From Sabethes cyaneus (lineage: Eukaryota > Arthropoda > Insecta > Diptera > Culicidae): a stretch of DNA of 64,000 nt. The stretch spans positions 206,266,939 through 206,330,938 of the forward strand of contig NC_071355.1 of NCBI RefSeq assembly GCF_943734655.1, in the 5' to 3' direction. The notes below the pieces were generated by a model that saw nothing but the letters and a program-made list of their open reading frames with translations, did not search any database and had not been told where the DNA came from. This document shows positions 35,402 to 45,698 of this stretch, one piece after another (the stretch's first letter is position 1; every line of letters begins with the position of its first letter). The translations under genes were made by a program, and so were the position numbers.

Positions 35402-36479
35402 CGTGGGAAGCAGCAACAGCTGAAGCTCAACAATTTTCGATCGGATTCTATAGGGCGTAAATTAAATACAATCATAAGGAAGCTTAACCCATAGCTTATA
35501 TCGTATATATTTCTGTCATCCGTGCTAGGGAAGCACTGACGAGGGAAGGCAAAAATATGAAAATAATTCAAATTTTCAAAATCAATTCAAAAACAACAAT
35601 TTTTCAAATTCATTTTCAAAAACAAAATCAATAGTTTTCTATATTTTTAATATTTTCAATCGATTTCCCGATCAATTGGTGTAAATATCTTGGAAATCTA
35701 TTGAAAATTGACTGAATTATAAGCCGAAGCGTGAAAACGCGTTTCTACTTTGATGACGTCATTTCCAACAACCAATCACGAAGCGAGAATTCTGGTAAAA
35801 CATAGGTTCATTAATTTCAATTTTTCAATAGTTCAACATCAAGAATCCACACTTTTCTTTATTTGGGTCAATTCTTAGAAGATTTTCCAATCGATTGGTG
35901 TAAGAATATTGAAAATCGATTGGAAAACCGCTGAGCTATTAGCGCTCAAAACCTTTCATTTTTCGTGACGCTCGCATTTTTCGATTTTTTGGAATGACAC
36001 CCTATCTCAAAACTTGCCGTAAGACGTAGTCCTACGTCAAAAGTTGCCGAAGACCACTATGAGCTGAGACATGCCGTTTAACCGCAAATATTTTTGTCCC
36101 GAAATTTTAATTTCTGGCCCATAGTGCACAGGGTCGAAAACTAGATTATAGTATAATAATAATTGTTCTGAATTCTTGTTTCTCAAAGATGCTAACTTTT
36201 GAACGCATGGTATTAATATCAAAATATCAAAAAAATCTGCTATGAACACATATTTCATATTGTCAAATCAAAACAAATTTCGCATGTGGCTCTGAAGCCC
36301 GAAAGTTAAGGCCGACCGATTATAAAACTAAATAATCAAGTAACATAAATAACGCTTACAAGTATTTACGCACCCAAGGAAAGAAAATATTTTTATTCTA
36401 CGCAATACGTTGTGAATTTTACTGGTAAATAAGGATTTTGACAGAAAACAGAGGGGTTGTATGAAATTGTTTTAATTTA

Positions 36480-36795
36480 TTGTGAATTTTACTGTGTTGT
36501 ATACGATTGCTCATAACTTTTGACCAATCAAAAAACAAATCAATAGTGATCTATTAGACTATATTTCCTTTTAAATGAGACTAATAGCACATAAATCGGT
36601 TCAGCCATCTCCGAGAAACAGGCGATAGAAAAGTCGTGTCGCACACACACACACACACACACACACTCACGCACAGAGAGAGAGAGAGATTGCTAAGTTC
36701 GTCGAACTCTATCGATTGGTATACGGGACTCGGCCCTCCGGGCCTCGGATCAATTTCGTGTTTTTCGACCAATTTCTAAACCTTTGTTATATAGG
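36480..36795 (-). repeat. TG-repeat family left end, truncated
   Basis: Reverse-oriented: the GGTTCAGCCATCTCCGAGAA phrase, a short (CA)n at 36,644-36,665 and (GA)n at 36,677-36,690, then GACTCGGCCCTCCGGGCCTC and ACCTTTGTTATATAGGTAAA at the end. The dinucleotide tract is far shorter than in other copies and has GA next to CA. Confidence 0.7.
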
Positions 36796-37345
36796 TAAAA
36801 AGGTAAAAATGTATTAAGACAGGAAGTTTCGTGCTGAAACACTTTATTTTTAATAGGTCCCACTTGCCCCGGGTGCTTTCAAGTGCCCATCTTATTCCGA
36901 CCCATTTCTTTAATGCCGTTTGTCAAATGCCAGAAAACCATGTACTTTTACGAAAAGCCTGTGGCCAAAATATCATTTATAGAAAGGTGTGTCAAACTTA
37001 CAACGCAAATTGAAAATAACGCTCAAATTTAAAGTCCAAGTGGTGTTTGGAATGCCAGTCATAAATAATCTATAATTTTAATACATGCGTTTGAGTTGTA
37101 TCTTTCATTTCTAGAAAGGTTCGGTTGGATAAAATGAGGTTGAAGAGAGTTGTGAGCTTCGTTCCCACATACCCTGTATTCCCACTTGCCCCGGGGTACC
37201 TTGTATGATTTTGTATAATCAGTTTTTCTATTTTAGCTCTTTTTGTAATTGTTTTATGACTTCTTCATGTACTGTGAACGTACCATATTCTGCGCAGTTA
37301 AGACATTTTTATGATTCCTCCACTATTATAGGTATTCTAGAGTTA
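36796..37345. other. Repeat debris flanking the LTR element
   Basis: 37,205-37,345 (ATCAGTTTTTCTATTTTAGC) is related to the TG-repeat body at 25,815 and 55,220. The LTR retrotransposon inserted here. 36,840-37,200 contains two CACTTGCCCCGGG phrases and no recognised gene. Confidence 0.5.
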
Positions 37346-37689
37346 TGTAGTATACATATTAAAAGACGTACCCATTCCTATAAACCGAATGCGGTGCCGT
37401 CGCTAGAATTATTATGCTATCGCGCGCAATGCATACTTTATGCTTACGCGTCTTTTGCTACTTGGTTACTCCAGGAATCTTTCTAGTAATAAGTATAAAT
37501 TGTATCAATGTATAGAGGTTCGATCGGGTATAAAACGGAACCCATTCGCACCGATAAGTCAGTCATGATCGAGTCCTAATCGAGTCATACCCAATCAATA
37601 AACCAACATAATAAGTCACCAATTCGTTTCGGCAGTCGTTCAATATCACCATTCCAGTCTCAGTTTCGGTGCTCTACAGTAAACCACCA
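37346..37689 (+). repeat. 5' LTR with promoter signals
   Basis: TG...CA boundaries. TATAAAA at 37,529-37,535 lies 32 nt before the A of TCAGTC (37,559-37,564), the insect initiator consensus, giving a likely transcription start at 37,561. AATAAA at 37,597-37,602 is the poly(A) signal. U3 is therefore about 215 bp and R short. Confidence 0.85.
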
Positions 37690-37712
37690 GATGGCGACGT
37701 GTGACGAAGGAA
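37690..37712 (+). other. Primer-binding site
   Basis: TGGCGACGTGTGACGAAGG begins two bases after the LTR. It is complementary in form to a tRNA 3' end (TGG = CCA) and resembles the Arg-tRNA-type site TGGCGACCGTGAC that I associate with mdg1/412; the match is not exact. Confidence 0.6.
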
Positions 37713-38004
37713 CCTATTCTTCGGAACCAAAAGTTTAAGTGAAGTGAAAATCAGTACACGGCGAGCGGCAAGATGCAATAGGATCCCAGAACTAACGAAC
37801 CGAATGGTTCAAGTCAAACTTCATAAAGTGAAATAACATAGTGCCCGTCCGATCATACAGCTGATTTGCACGGCTAAAATAAACATTAAACCGAAACGAA
37901 AATAAAAATCATTACTAGCAGTTGGGCGTGCGACAATGGAAATATAACACGACAGGTGAACAGCCGTAGAAATCAATCTACGTTAAGACAGGAATACCTT
38001 TATC

Positions 38005-38223
38005 ATGGGCGGAAAAACTTCTAAGGAGGAAATCATCGTCAATAGTGTACAACAACAACAACAGGCAGTTTACGGTATTTCCACCACCAGTGTCGATGTC
38101 ATAGCCTTTTGCATAGTTGTCACCGTGGTTGCAGCAGCACTATATTTCACCTGGAAGTGCTGCCTACGTGAAGTTTACCGTACATTAATCACGAGACCAC
38201 CACCAGCAGTAAGCGTGGTATAA
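38005..38223 (+). CDS. 72-aa accessory ORF: N-myristoylation signal plus membrane segment
   Basis: Starts at an ATG in context ATCATGG. The N-terminus MGGKTSKEE fits the myristoylation rule (Gly2, Ser/Thr at 5-6, Lys following). A Gln run sits at residues 17-21, one hydrophobic segment VIAFCIVVTVVAAALYF at about 32-49, then WKCC, likely palmitoylated, and a Pro-rich end. It is predicted to sit at a membrane with a lipidated N-terminus. It precedes gag, and its TAA overlaps the next ATG (TAATG), suggesting termination-reinitiation. It is not Gag, Pol or Env. I recall small ORFs before gag in the 412/mdg1 group but cannot check whether they match. The function is unknown. Confidence 0.65.
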   Translation: MGGKTSKEEIIVNSVQQQQQAVYGISTTSVDVIAFCIVVTVVAAALYFTWKCCLREVYRTLITRPPPAVSVV

Positions 38224-40627
38224 TGGCGAGAATTAACCGACGAGCCATAGGACCCAATGACGAACTAGCCCGGGAGCTGGCCAAAATCAAGAAACGGGTG
38301 CTTAGCTTAGCTTAGCTTAGCTTAGCTTAGCTTAGACTGATTGCACATATCAATGGTTGCACTCAGTGATTGACCAGAACCAGTGAAATTGCACAATGAA
38401 TCAAATGAATGTGGTTGGGATTTACCGATCATTCTCATTGTGCAAAATTCAGTGATTCGACATAGTAATGATCAATAACTGCGCCGGCCACGTCCTTGCA
38501 ATCAGGTGGGAACGGGGAAGGAATGTTAGTGTAATCTTTGCTGTTCTAGGGACCGTGTTAACCTCTGCATCCCTACAAAGATTACAGGAAGGGGTTTTGC
38601 TAGTAAGGTTGGGTTTGTTGGATCAGGATTCACCTTGATAAGTGATGCGATCGTTGCTTTTTTTGTTTTTTTATAAAATGTATAATTTTAGGCATGTTTT
38701 TCGTCTATTCATTATTCATTCGATCGTATTTAAGTTTTTCATTTATTATAGTTTTGAGAATATATTTGTTCCAATGAAAAATTTAAATGAGTACTCACAC
38801 TATTACTAAGTCTAAGCAGAGAGTTATATATTAGGTAAAAGTATTTATAGCAATTTAAACTCCAGACAGCCGGCTGTAGGGAGTGTTGCTAAATCGTGCA
38901 TAACCGCGACAATGTCTCATCCCTGTAGATGGTGTATTTCATAGTATAGTACGAATAGTACGTTTAAACATAAATACTACTAACCGAAAGATGGTAGTGG
39001 AGTAAAATAAGTCAATATTTCGCTTCATTCATAACTCTCGGTAACATGGATGAAACTGGCTACTTATTACAATTTTAAACTAGTAGTTATTATTATCTTT
39101 ATCACGCGATATAAGAAATATATTGAAGGAAATTATATGCTTCTAATATGCGGTGTGGCGGCAAAAACCGCTTACGAAGTATACAGGTTAAAGTGAAAGC
39201 CTGATACCTAAGTGTACTCAGAACCGCACGACCACTCTGTACGTGTCGAAAAAGTTACCTATCGCGTCCCCAAACAGGCAAAATTCCATATATCTAGAGC
39301 TCTGAACAACATAAAAAACGAAACGATAGACAATACATAGTTTTCAGTTGACTGAGAAAATGTCAAATTATCCAAATTTGCTTAAAACACATTTGCACTA
39401 AACCTATTCACAGCTGAGAATTCACAAGTCTTCCAAACAACTATCAAAAGAATCTATTCAAAGGATCCAAAGCCAAGCCAACGTCCAAAGACGAAAAAAA
39501 AACGCATCCCACCCACCGCACCCTCAATTAATTGCAAGTCCAAACCAAGGGTTAAACACTTTTATGAAATCTGCACAATGCCGATTTACCGTCCCGCAAT
39601 ATAAGGCTCGACCTGGAAGCACAGTGAGCTCATGTAACTGCATTTACGAAACAAAAATCAGTAAATGGTGTTCAACGCCATGCGCACGCGGATAGCAAAC
39701 ATGACGAATAAAATCAAAAATGACAATATCCTCCCACGCTTCACACCATATCTGCTTCGCCAAAAAAACCTGACACTATATAAGAGAAAGAGAGGTATTT
39801 TACAGTTGCAAGTGCAAATATGAGAAAGAGAGAGAGAGAGAGAGGTAACTAGTTCTAATAAGAATCTGTCTGTAGGATAAACGATAATGGATCGGTGCGG
39901 TACAGCACTTGCTTCGCGCGGGGGCTGCAGATGTATTGATATCGGAAAGCTTGTAATTAGTATGATTTCAATAACTGTTATCACTAAGAAAGAATTTAAT
40001 GTTTGCATTTAAGTTAATATGTTTAAAATAATTATATGAAATATGAAAATGGATACATGTTTGAGTGTTTCACTTGATGCATTTAGTGTTGAATTAATTT
40101 GTAACCCTGTATGAAATAATACTAATACTTATCCCTCGTTGCTTTGCTTCTTTCGTTAACATGGCAACTCGTTGACTCGATGACCGGCAAACATAAACCA
40201 AAAACTATATTACAATTCAATAGGAGTATATGGCATTCTTCATTCTCTATGATGAAATTGATCACTATTCTTCATTTGGCACACTAGCAATCACTTCCAC
40301 TCGCGTTGCAACACACCGAAAAACTATCTACAACATACGCGGTAACAAAACCTAACTGTTCGCCATGCAGTGTTTCCAGGAACCCCTGGCCAAAATCAAG
40401 AAACGGGTGGCCGAAAAATTAAAAAAAAGCAACCAACGTCAGTGAGTAGTCAGCAACAAAGAATAGCAAAGAACAGTGTGAAAATTATAAAAATCCAGAA
40501 AAAAGCAGAGCCAGTTGGTGACTATTTAGCCGATAGAGCCCGATCGCACATGCTTCAGTGGTGTGCGAACCAAAAAATTGACCTGGCGAAGATACAAAAA
40601 ATCGCCAAGGCACTTAAACCCAAGTAA
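38224..40627 (+). pseudogene. Second accessory ORF (basic protein), split by an insertion
   Basis: ATG at 38,224 overlaps the preceding stop. The first 26 codons are Arg/Lys-rich and run into the LINE-like insertion at 38,300. After it the same frame resumes at 40,410 and meets a TGA at 40,437, just past an A8 run (40,423-40,430). The -1 frame across that run stays open to 40,627, encoding a Lys/Gln-rich stretch ending KIAKALKPK. The original product was probably about 98 residues. The shift is either a one-base homopolymer change or -1 slippage at A AAA AAA. Strong basic charge suggests nucleic-acid binding, but no family is recognised. Confidence 0.5.
38301..40385 (-). mobile_element. LINE/SINE-type insertion with (GCTAA)n tail
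   Basis: A 24-bp direct repeat (38,277-38,300 and 40,386-40,409, core CAAAATCAAGAAACGGGTG) brackets 2,085 bp. The left junction is seven CTTAG units. Long target duplications and a short tandem tail indicate target-primed reverse transcription, with the element's 3' end at the left. No reverse transcriptase was found inside, so it is a 5'-truncated LINE or a composite. It contains a (GA)n tract at 39,826-39,843. The TTAGC-tailed start GACTGATTGCACATATCAAT looks like a family I associate with Aedes, unconfirmed. Confidence 0.75.
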
Positions 40628-40767
40628 ACAATCAAACATTTGTGCGAGAAACAAGAAACTAAGTGTAATGTGAAACGGCAGCAGTAAATAAAAAGTGCGC
40701 GAAACGGGTAATTAATAAAAATTAACCCGTCGGAAGAAAACAGCTTTGCAGAACCCGAAGCAACCGA

Positions 40768-42060
40768 ATGCGTCATGCAGCAAGAGCAGCGGCGAGCCAG
40801 CAGCACCCCAATAGAACCCGAGGCGCCCGAATGCCTATCGTCCATCGCTTAAAGCAGCAAGAGCAGCGGCGATCCAGCAGCAGTAAGTCACTCTTCCAAG
40901 AACATTTTAAAATCTTAGATAACCTACTTAATAATCTAAGAAAAAGCCCCAAAAGAACATACCTAAGGGCAACCCTTATATCCAAACAAAAACTTGCAAA
41001 AGAATCCTATGAGGAGATTTTATTCCTGCTTGATGATTTCGAAGATCATCAGCAAACAATATTAACTACAGAAACTCGAAACCTTTATGGAAAAATCCAA
41101 CTCCTGATAGAAGAGAAAATTAAATGCATTAATAATGACGCAACCAAAAGTGGATTTAAAAATAGGGACATCCATTGTCAACGTTTTTAACGGAGACCCT
41201 GAAGGGTTAGGGTCATTCACCGACTCCGTTATTTTATTTGCCGACAATGTTACAGCAGAGTTTGCAACAGCAACTGCTGAGCAGAAAAGAGCAGCCACAC
41301 AAACCGTTCTAAGATTTATAAAAACAAGGCTAACCGGCAAAGCCAGAACCGCCATCGGCGAGAATAGCGTTAGTGTCGACGACTTACTAACAAAATTAAA
41401 AAACAGATGCGGGACAACCACAACACCTGATGTGTTGGAGTCCAAATTAAAAAACATTAAACAAACCGGTGACATAAATAAATTCACTGGTGAAATTGAA
41501 AACCTAACTTTACTACTTGAACAAGCATATATTTCGCAAACATACCTGTAGACGTTGCAACAAAAATGTCAATAAAACAGGGAGTCAAAGCCTTATGCGC
41601 CGGAGTACGAAACCCTGATACAAAACTGTTGCTTAAGGCAGGTCAATTCCCGACACTGTCTTCCGCAATAGAAAAAACGATCGAAAATGAGCCGTCAGCA
41701 AATCAAATTTCACAAATAATGTACGTTACTCATCGTCACGGACAGACAAACCGTGGACGCGGGCAACATACAAACTATGGCTCTAGGTATTATAATTATC
41801 GGAGCCAAGGCAGATTTACAAACCGCGGAGGTTTCCAGAATACTAACTACAACAGTAACAATTACCACAGAGGAAGAGGTTCGCAAAATAACTACCAGCG
41901 CGGCAGTACACATTCACGCGTTTATTACGCACAGCAACAAACTCAAAATATGCCACAGCAGTAACACCCTCCACAGTTACTACAACAACCACAACAAATA
42001 CAAGAACAAAACATACAACCACCTAATTTTTTAGGACAAATTCAACGGTTCACACAATAA
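40768..42060 (+). pseudogene. gag: gag, damaged by two frame changes and a nonsense codon
   Basis: Capsid precursor of the retrotransposon. Frame 1: ATG 40,768 to 41,190, a helical stretch LFQEHFKILDNLLNNLRK and YEEILFLLDDFEDH (matrix-like). Frame 2: 41,135-41,551, capsid-like, VFNGDPEGLGSFTDSV to LTLLLEQAYI. Frame 1 again: from about 41,545, VDVATKMSIKQGVKAL and an Arg/Gly/Tyr-rich tail (RGRGQHTNYGSRYYNYRSQG) that replaces a CCHC knuckle. A TAA at 41,962 interrupts a Gln-rich tail whose true stop is 42,060. The two shifts cancel, as expected for single-base indels near 41,135-41,190 and 41,536-41,548; the first could also be a real overlap with an internal start. Two imperfect copies of CAGCAAGAGCAGCGGCGA lie near the start. 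Confidence 0.75.
42027..42033 (+). promoter_or_regulatory. -1 ribosomal frameshift site T TTT TTA
   Basis: In the gag frame the codons are AAT TTT TTA (42,025-42,033), giving the slippery heptamer U UUU UUA, the same as the HIV-1 gag-pol site. The pol frame's last upstream stop is TAA at 42,024-42,026, so pol opens exactly at the heptamer and gag stops at 42,060, a 34-nt overlap. A weak downstream pairing TTCAAC (42,041-42,046) with GTTGAA (42,093-42,098) may assist. Confidence 0.75.
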
Positions 42061-45000
42061 ATTCATCAGCATCAAATTTTATAAAAGCATATGTTGAAAT
42101 GTCAAATTCAATATGTACTTTCATGATAGACACAGGAGCTGATATTTCAATATTTAAATTAAATAAAATCTTAAACAATCAATCAATCAACCAAGATCGC
42201 AGATGTACGATCTCGGGAATCTCAGGAAATAAACTTGAAACATTCGCTTCAACATGTACTAACATAACATTTCAAAGACAACATACCTTAAAACATGAAT
42301 TTCATTTAGTAGAAGCACACTTTCCAATATTTACCGATGGAATACTGGGACGTGACTTCTTGACGAAATTCAATTGTAGCATAGATTACGAATCATGGAT
42401 TTTAACTTTCCGGCTTAACAATGAGGAAGTTAGTATTACAATAGAAGACAACCTGAATCAAGGGTTTATATTACCCGAACGTTGTGAAGTAGCTCGGAAG
42501 ATAGAAAAACTACAAATAACCGAAGATGTTTTAGTGTGCGCAGAAGAAATCCAATCAGGAATTTTCTGTGGAAACACGCTTACAACACCTTCCGAAAAAT
42601 ACGTTAAATTTATAAATACAACCGATAGACCTGTATTTATAAGTAATTTTAAGCCAACAATCATACCACTAAAGAATTTTATAATAGCAAATATTAACAG
42701 TAATGAACAAACACGTGGAAGAGTAGAGCAGATAAACGAAAAAATTAATGCTTTAGAAATCCCAGAAACTGCCAAACCGGCATTCAATAAACTTATTAAC
42801 CAATATAGTGACATTTTTGCCCTAGGAGAAGATAACCTATCTACCAATAATTTTTATACACAAAACATTGAGTTAACCGACAGTGTGCCAGTGTATATTC
42901 CTAACTATAGAAATGTACACGCACACAATGAAGAAATTGAAAAGCAAGTTAAAAACATGCTAAACAATGACATTATTGAAAATTCTGTATCGGCTTATAA
43001 CTCACCAATTTTATTGGTACCCAAAAAATCGAATACTACAGATAAAAAATGGCGATTGGTCGTGGGCTATCGTCAGCTAAATAAAAAAATTTTGGCTGAT
43101 CGATTCCCACTACCACGCATTGACTCAATACTAGACCAGTTAGGTAGAGCTAAGTTTTTTAGTACACTGGATTTGATGGCGGGATTCCATCAAATTCCTC
43201 TTGACCAACATTCCAAAAAATTTACAGCATTCTCCACAAGTTCTGGACATTATGCTTTTACACGTTTGCCATTTGGACTGAATATCAGTCCAAATAGTTT
43301 CCAACGTATGATGACAATTGCCATGGTGGGACTAACACCCGAATGTGCATTTGTCTATATCGATGATATAGTAGTTATTGGCTGCTCTATAACGCATCAT
43401 TTGAATAATTTAAAAAGGATTTTCGAAAGATTGAGACACTATAATTTGAAATTCAATCCAGATAAATGTCATTTTTTCAAGACTGAAATCACTTATTTAG
43501 GTCATAAAATTACGGATCAAGGTATACTACCTGACGATTCAAAATTTGAAGTTATACAAAACTATCCAGTACCAACAAATCCGGATGAAGTCCGAAGATT
43601 TGTTGCCTTTTGTAATTATTATAGGAAATTCGTTCCAAATTTTGCTCAATTAGCCAAACCACTAAACAATTTACTGAAAAATAATACAACATTCCTTTGG
43701 ACAGAATGTTGCCAACATGCATTCATAGAACTTCGAAACAATTTACTATCCCCAAGAATTCTCAAATACCCAGACTTTGCGAAACCTTTTATACTAACAA
43801 CCGATGCATCAAACATCGCGTGTGGTGCAGTTTTGTCGCAGGATTATAACGGCCAAGAACTGCCTATTGCCTTTGCAAGCAAAGCATTTAACAAAGCAGA
43901 GACCAAAAAACCTACAATTATGCAGGAAATGATCGCCATACATTGGGCAATAGATCATTTCAAACCATATTTGTATGGGAAAAAGTTTATAGTCAAAACA
44001 GATCATCGTCCCCTGGTATATCTTTTTGGAATGAAGGAACCTACCAAAAAGTTAACTCAGACGCGATTAGATCTAGAAGACTATGACTTTGAAATACATC
44101 ATATAAAAGGGAAAGACAACGTAGGTGCAGATGCGCTATCACGAATCGTGACATCTGAAGACCTCAAAAATAAAACAATTCTTATGGTTCACACTAGAGC
44201 TATGAATAAAAAACAAGAACAAACAAAAAATATAACGCAGACTACGTCATCAGAAAAGAAGAATGATCACCTTCTTGTTTACGAGACAGATAGTCCCTCA
44301 AAAATTAGAAATTGGCCAAAAATATCTATCGAAATACAAAATAAAATGGTTGTAATAAAAATTATGAGCTCAAACATGAGAAAAGCACTAATCATTACTG
44401 AAACAGATCTTATTCACAAAAATGAAAGTCAGACTCTAGCGTCTGCTCTTTTAGAGATGAATAAATTAATCAACCATAAACAACTTGCAATGTCGACAAA
44501 TGATGAAATATTTACCCATATATCAATACAACAATTCAAAGAGATAGCTAACGCTACCGTAAAAAATTTTCAATTAATATTGTATCATCCTCCTCAAGAA
44601 TTGACGAATTCGGGAGAGATTGAAAAAATATTATACGACTACCATATGACTCCATCTGGAGGTCATATCGGCCAACATCGATTATACAGAAAGATTAGAG
44701 ACCTTTACTATTGGAAAGGTATGAGAAATTCAATTATAAAGTATGTGAAGGCCTGCAAACTTTGTAAAATGAATAAAGTAACAAGACGTACAAAAGAAGC
44801 ATCTATAGTTACAACGACGCCTATCAAACCATTTGATGTCATATCGATCGACACGGTAGGCCCGTTACCAAAAACAATACATAACAATCGCTATTGCATC
44901 ACTTTGCAATGCGACTTAACAAAATATATTATAATCATACCAATAGAAAACAAGGAAGCTGATACTATAGCACGAGCTTTAGTGCAGAATTTTATTTTAA

Positions 45001-45644
45001 CATATGGTAAAATGTTAGAACTACGATCTGACCAGGGTACAGAATTCAACAATGACGTACTAAGGCAAATTGGAAAAATATTGAAATTTAAGCAATCTTT
45101 CTCAACCGCATATCATCCACAGTCCATTGGAGCACTAGAGAGAAATCATAGGTGTTTAAACGAATACCTTCGATCTTTCTCCAATGTTCATCACAATGAC
45201 TGGGACGAATGGACAAAATTTTACGAATTTACCTACAATACAACAGTTCATACCGATACTGAATTCACACCGTACGAATTAGTATTCGGACGAAAAGCAA
45301 AATTACCGCAAGATATGTTTGGACAAAGAGTAGAGCCCTTATATAATCTAGAACAATATTATTCAGAATTAAAATTCAAATTGCAAAAATCTAATGAGAT
45401 TGCCAGGCAACATATTATAGAACAAAAAATACGAAGAACAAACGAGTTAAATCAGAAAATTAATCCAATAGATATTGCAATAGGAGACCTTGTTTACATA
45501 ACCAACGAAAATAGAAAGAAATTAGAGGCTCACTATTTAGGTCCATTCAGACTAATAGAGATTGACAATTCAAACTGTACAATACAAAATACAACAAACA
45601 GAAAACAAACAAAAATCCACAAAAATCGTATAATCAAATTGTAA
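42027..45644 (+). CDS. pol: Pol polyprotein (protease, RT, RNase H, integrase)
   Basis: One open frame of about 1,205 codons, expressed by -1 shifting from gag; the first ATG is 42,099. Counting from that ATG: protease active site DTGA at residues 11-14; RT with LPFGLNISPNSFQ and the catalytic YIDD near 420; RNase H TTDAS near 567 and KTDHRP later; integrase zinc motif H..H..CKLC at about 850-892; catalytic D (SIDTVGP, about 917), D (SDQGTEF, about 977) and E (GALERNH, about 1,012); and a C-terminal LGPF (GPY/F-type) module near 1,147. All expected catalytic residues are visible and the size fits Ty3/gypsy Pol. It ends 54 nt before the 3' LTR, leaving no room for env. Confidence 0.95.
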   Translation, partial: FFRTNSTVHTINSSASNFIKAYVEMSNSICTFMIDTGADISIFKLNKILNNQSINQDRRCTISGISGNKLETFASTCTNITFQRQHTLKHEFHLVEAHFPIFTDGILGRDFLTKFNCSIDYESWILTFRLNNEEVSITIEDNLNQGFILPERCEVARKIEKLQITEDVLVCAEEIQSGIFCGNTLTTPSEKYVKFINTTDRPVFISNFKPTIIPLKNFIIANINSNEQTRGRVEQINEKINALEIPETAKPAFNKLINQYSDIFALGEDNLSTNNFYTQNIELTDSVPVYIPNYRNVHAHNEEIEKQVKNMLNNDIIENSVSAYNSPILLVPKKSNTTDKKWRLVVGYRQLNKKILADRFPLPRIDSILDQLGRAKFFSTLDLMAGFHQIPLDQHSKKFTAFSTSSGHYAFTRLPFGLNISPNSFQRMMTIAMVGLTPECAFVYIDDIVVIGCSITHHLNNLKRIFERLRHYNLKFNPDKCHFFKTEITYLGHKITDQGILPDDSKFEVIQNYPVPTNPDEVRRFVAFCNYYRKFVPNFAQLAKPLNNLLKNNTTFLWTECCQHAFIELRNNLLSPRILKYPDFAKPFILTTDASNIACGAVLSQDYNGQELPIAFASKAFNKAETKKPTIMQEMIAIHWAIDHFKPYLYGKKFIVKTDHRPLVYLFGMKEPTKKLTQTRLDLEDYDFEIHHIKGKDNVGADALSRIVTSEDLKNKTILMVHTRAMNKKQEQTKNITQTTSSEKKNDHLLVYETDSPSKIRNWPKISIEIQNKMVVIKIMSSNMRKALIITETDLIHKNESQTLASALLEMNKLINHKQLAMSTNDEIFTHISIQQFKEIANATVKNFQLILYHPPQELTNSGEIEKILYDYHMTPSGGHIGQHRLYRKIRDLYYWKGMRNSIIKYVKACKLCKMNKVTRRTKEASIVTTTPIKPFDVISIDTVGPLPKTIHNNRYCITLQCDLTKYIIIIPIENKEADTIARALVQNFILTYGKMLELRSDQGTEFNNDVLRQIGKILKFKQSFSTAYHPQSIGALERNHRCLNEYLRSFSNVHHNDWDEWTKFYEFTYNTTVHTDTEFTPYELVFGRKAKLPQDMFGQRVEPLYNLEQYYSELKFKLQKSNEIARQHIIEQKIRRTNELNQKINPIDIAIGDLVYITNENRKKLEAHYLGPFRLIEIDNSNCTIQNTTNRKQTKIHKNRIIKL

Positions 45645-45682
45645 AGGATTCTTGGAGTAAAAGAATGGTTGCACCATTCTTC

Positions 45683-45698
45683 CGAAAAGGGGGAAAGG
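45683..45698 (+). other. Polypurine tract
   Basis: GAAAAGGGGGAAAGG lies immediately before the 3' LTR start TGTAGTAT, the expected plus-strand primer. Confidence 0.85.

Larger units (their letters stand above)
32662..36042 (-). mobile_element. Histone-bearing repeat, copy III
   Basis: Reverse-oriented partner of 13,411-16,784. The right block CAGAGGGGTTGTGCACAAGA is at the left side and the left end, ..GACGTAGTCCTACGTCAAAA, at 36,038-36,042. Substitutions noticed include one in the H2A C-terminal region (A to T in the predicted peptide) and one near 33,137. The full GTCTTAC stretch missing from copy II is present. Its insertion site is identifiable from the interrupted foldback repeat; the exact target duplication is blurred by A-runs on both sides. 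Confidence 0.75.
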
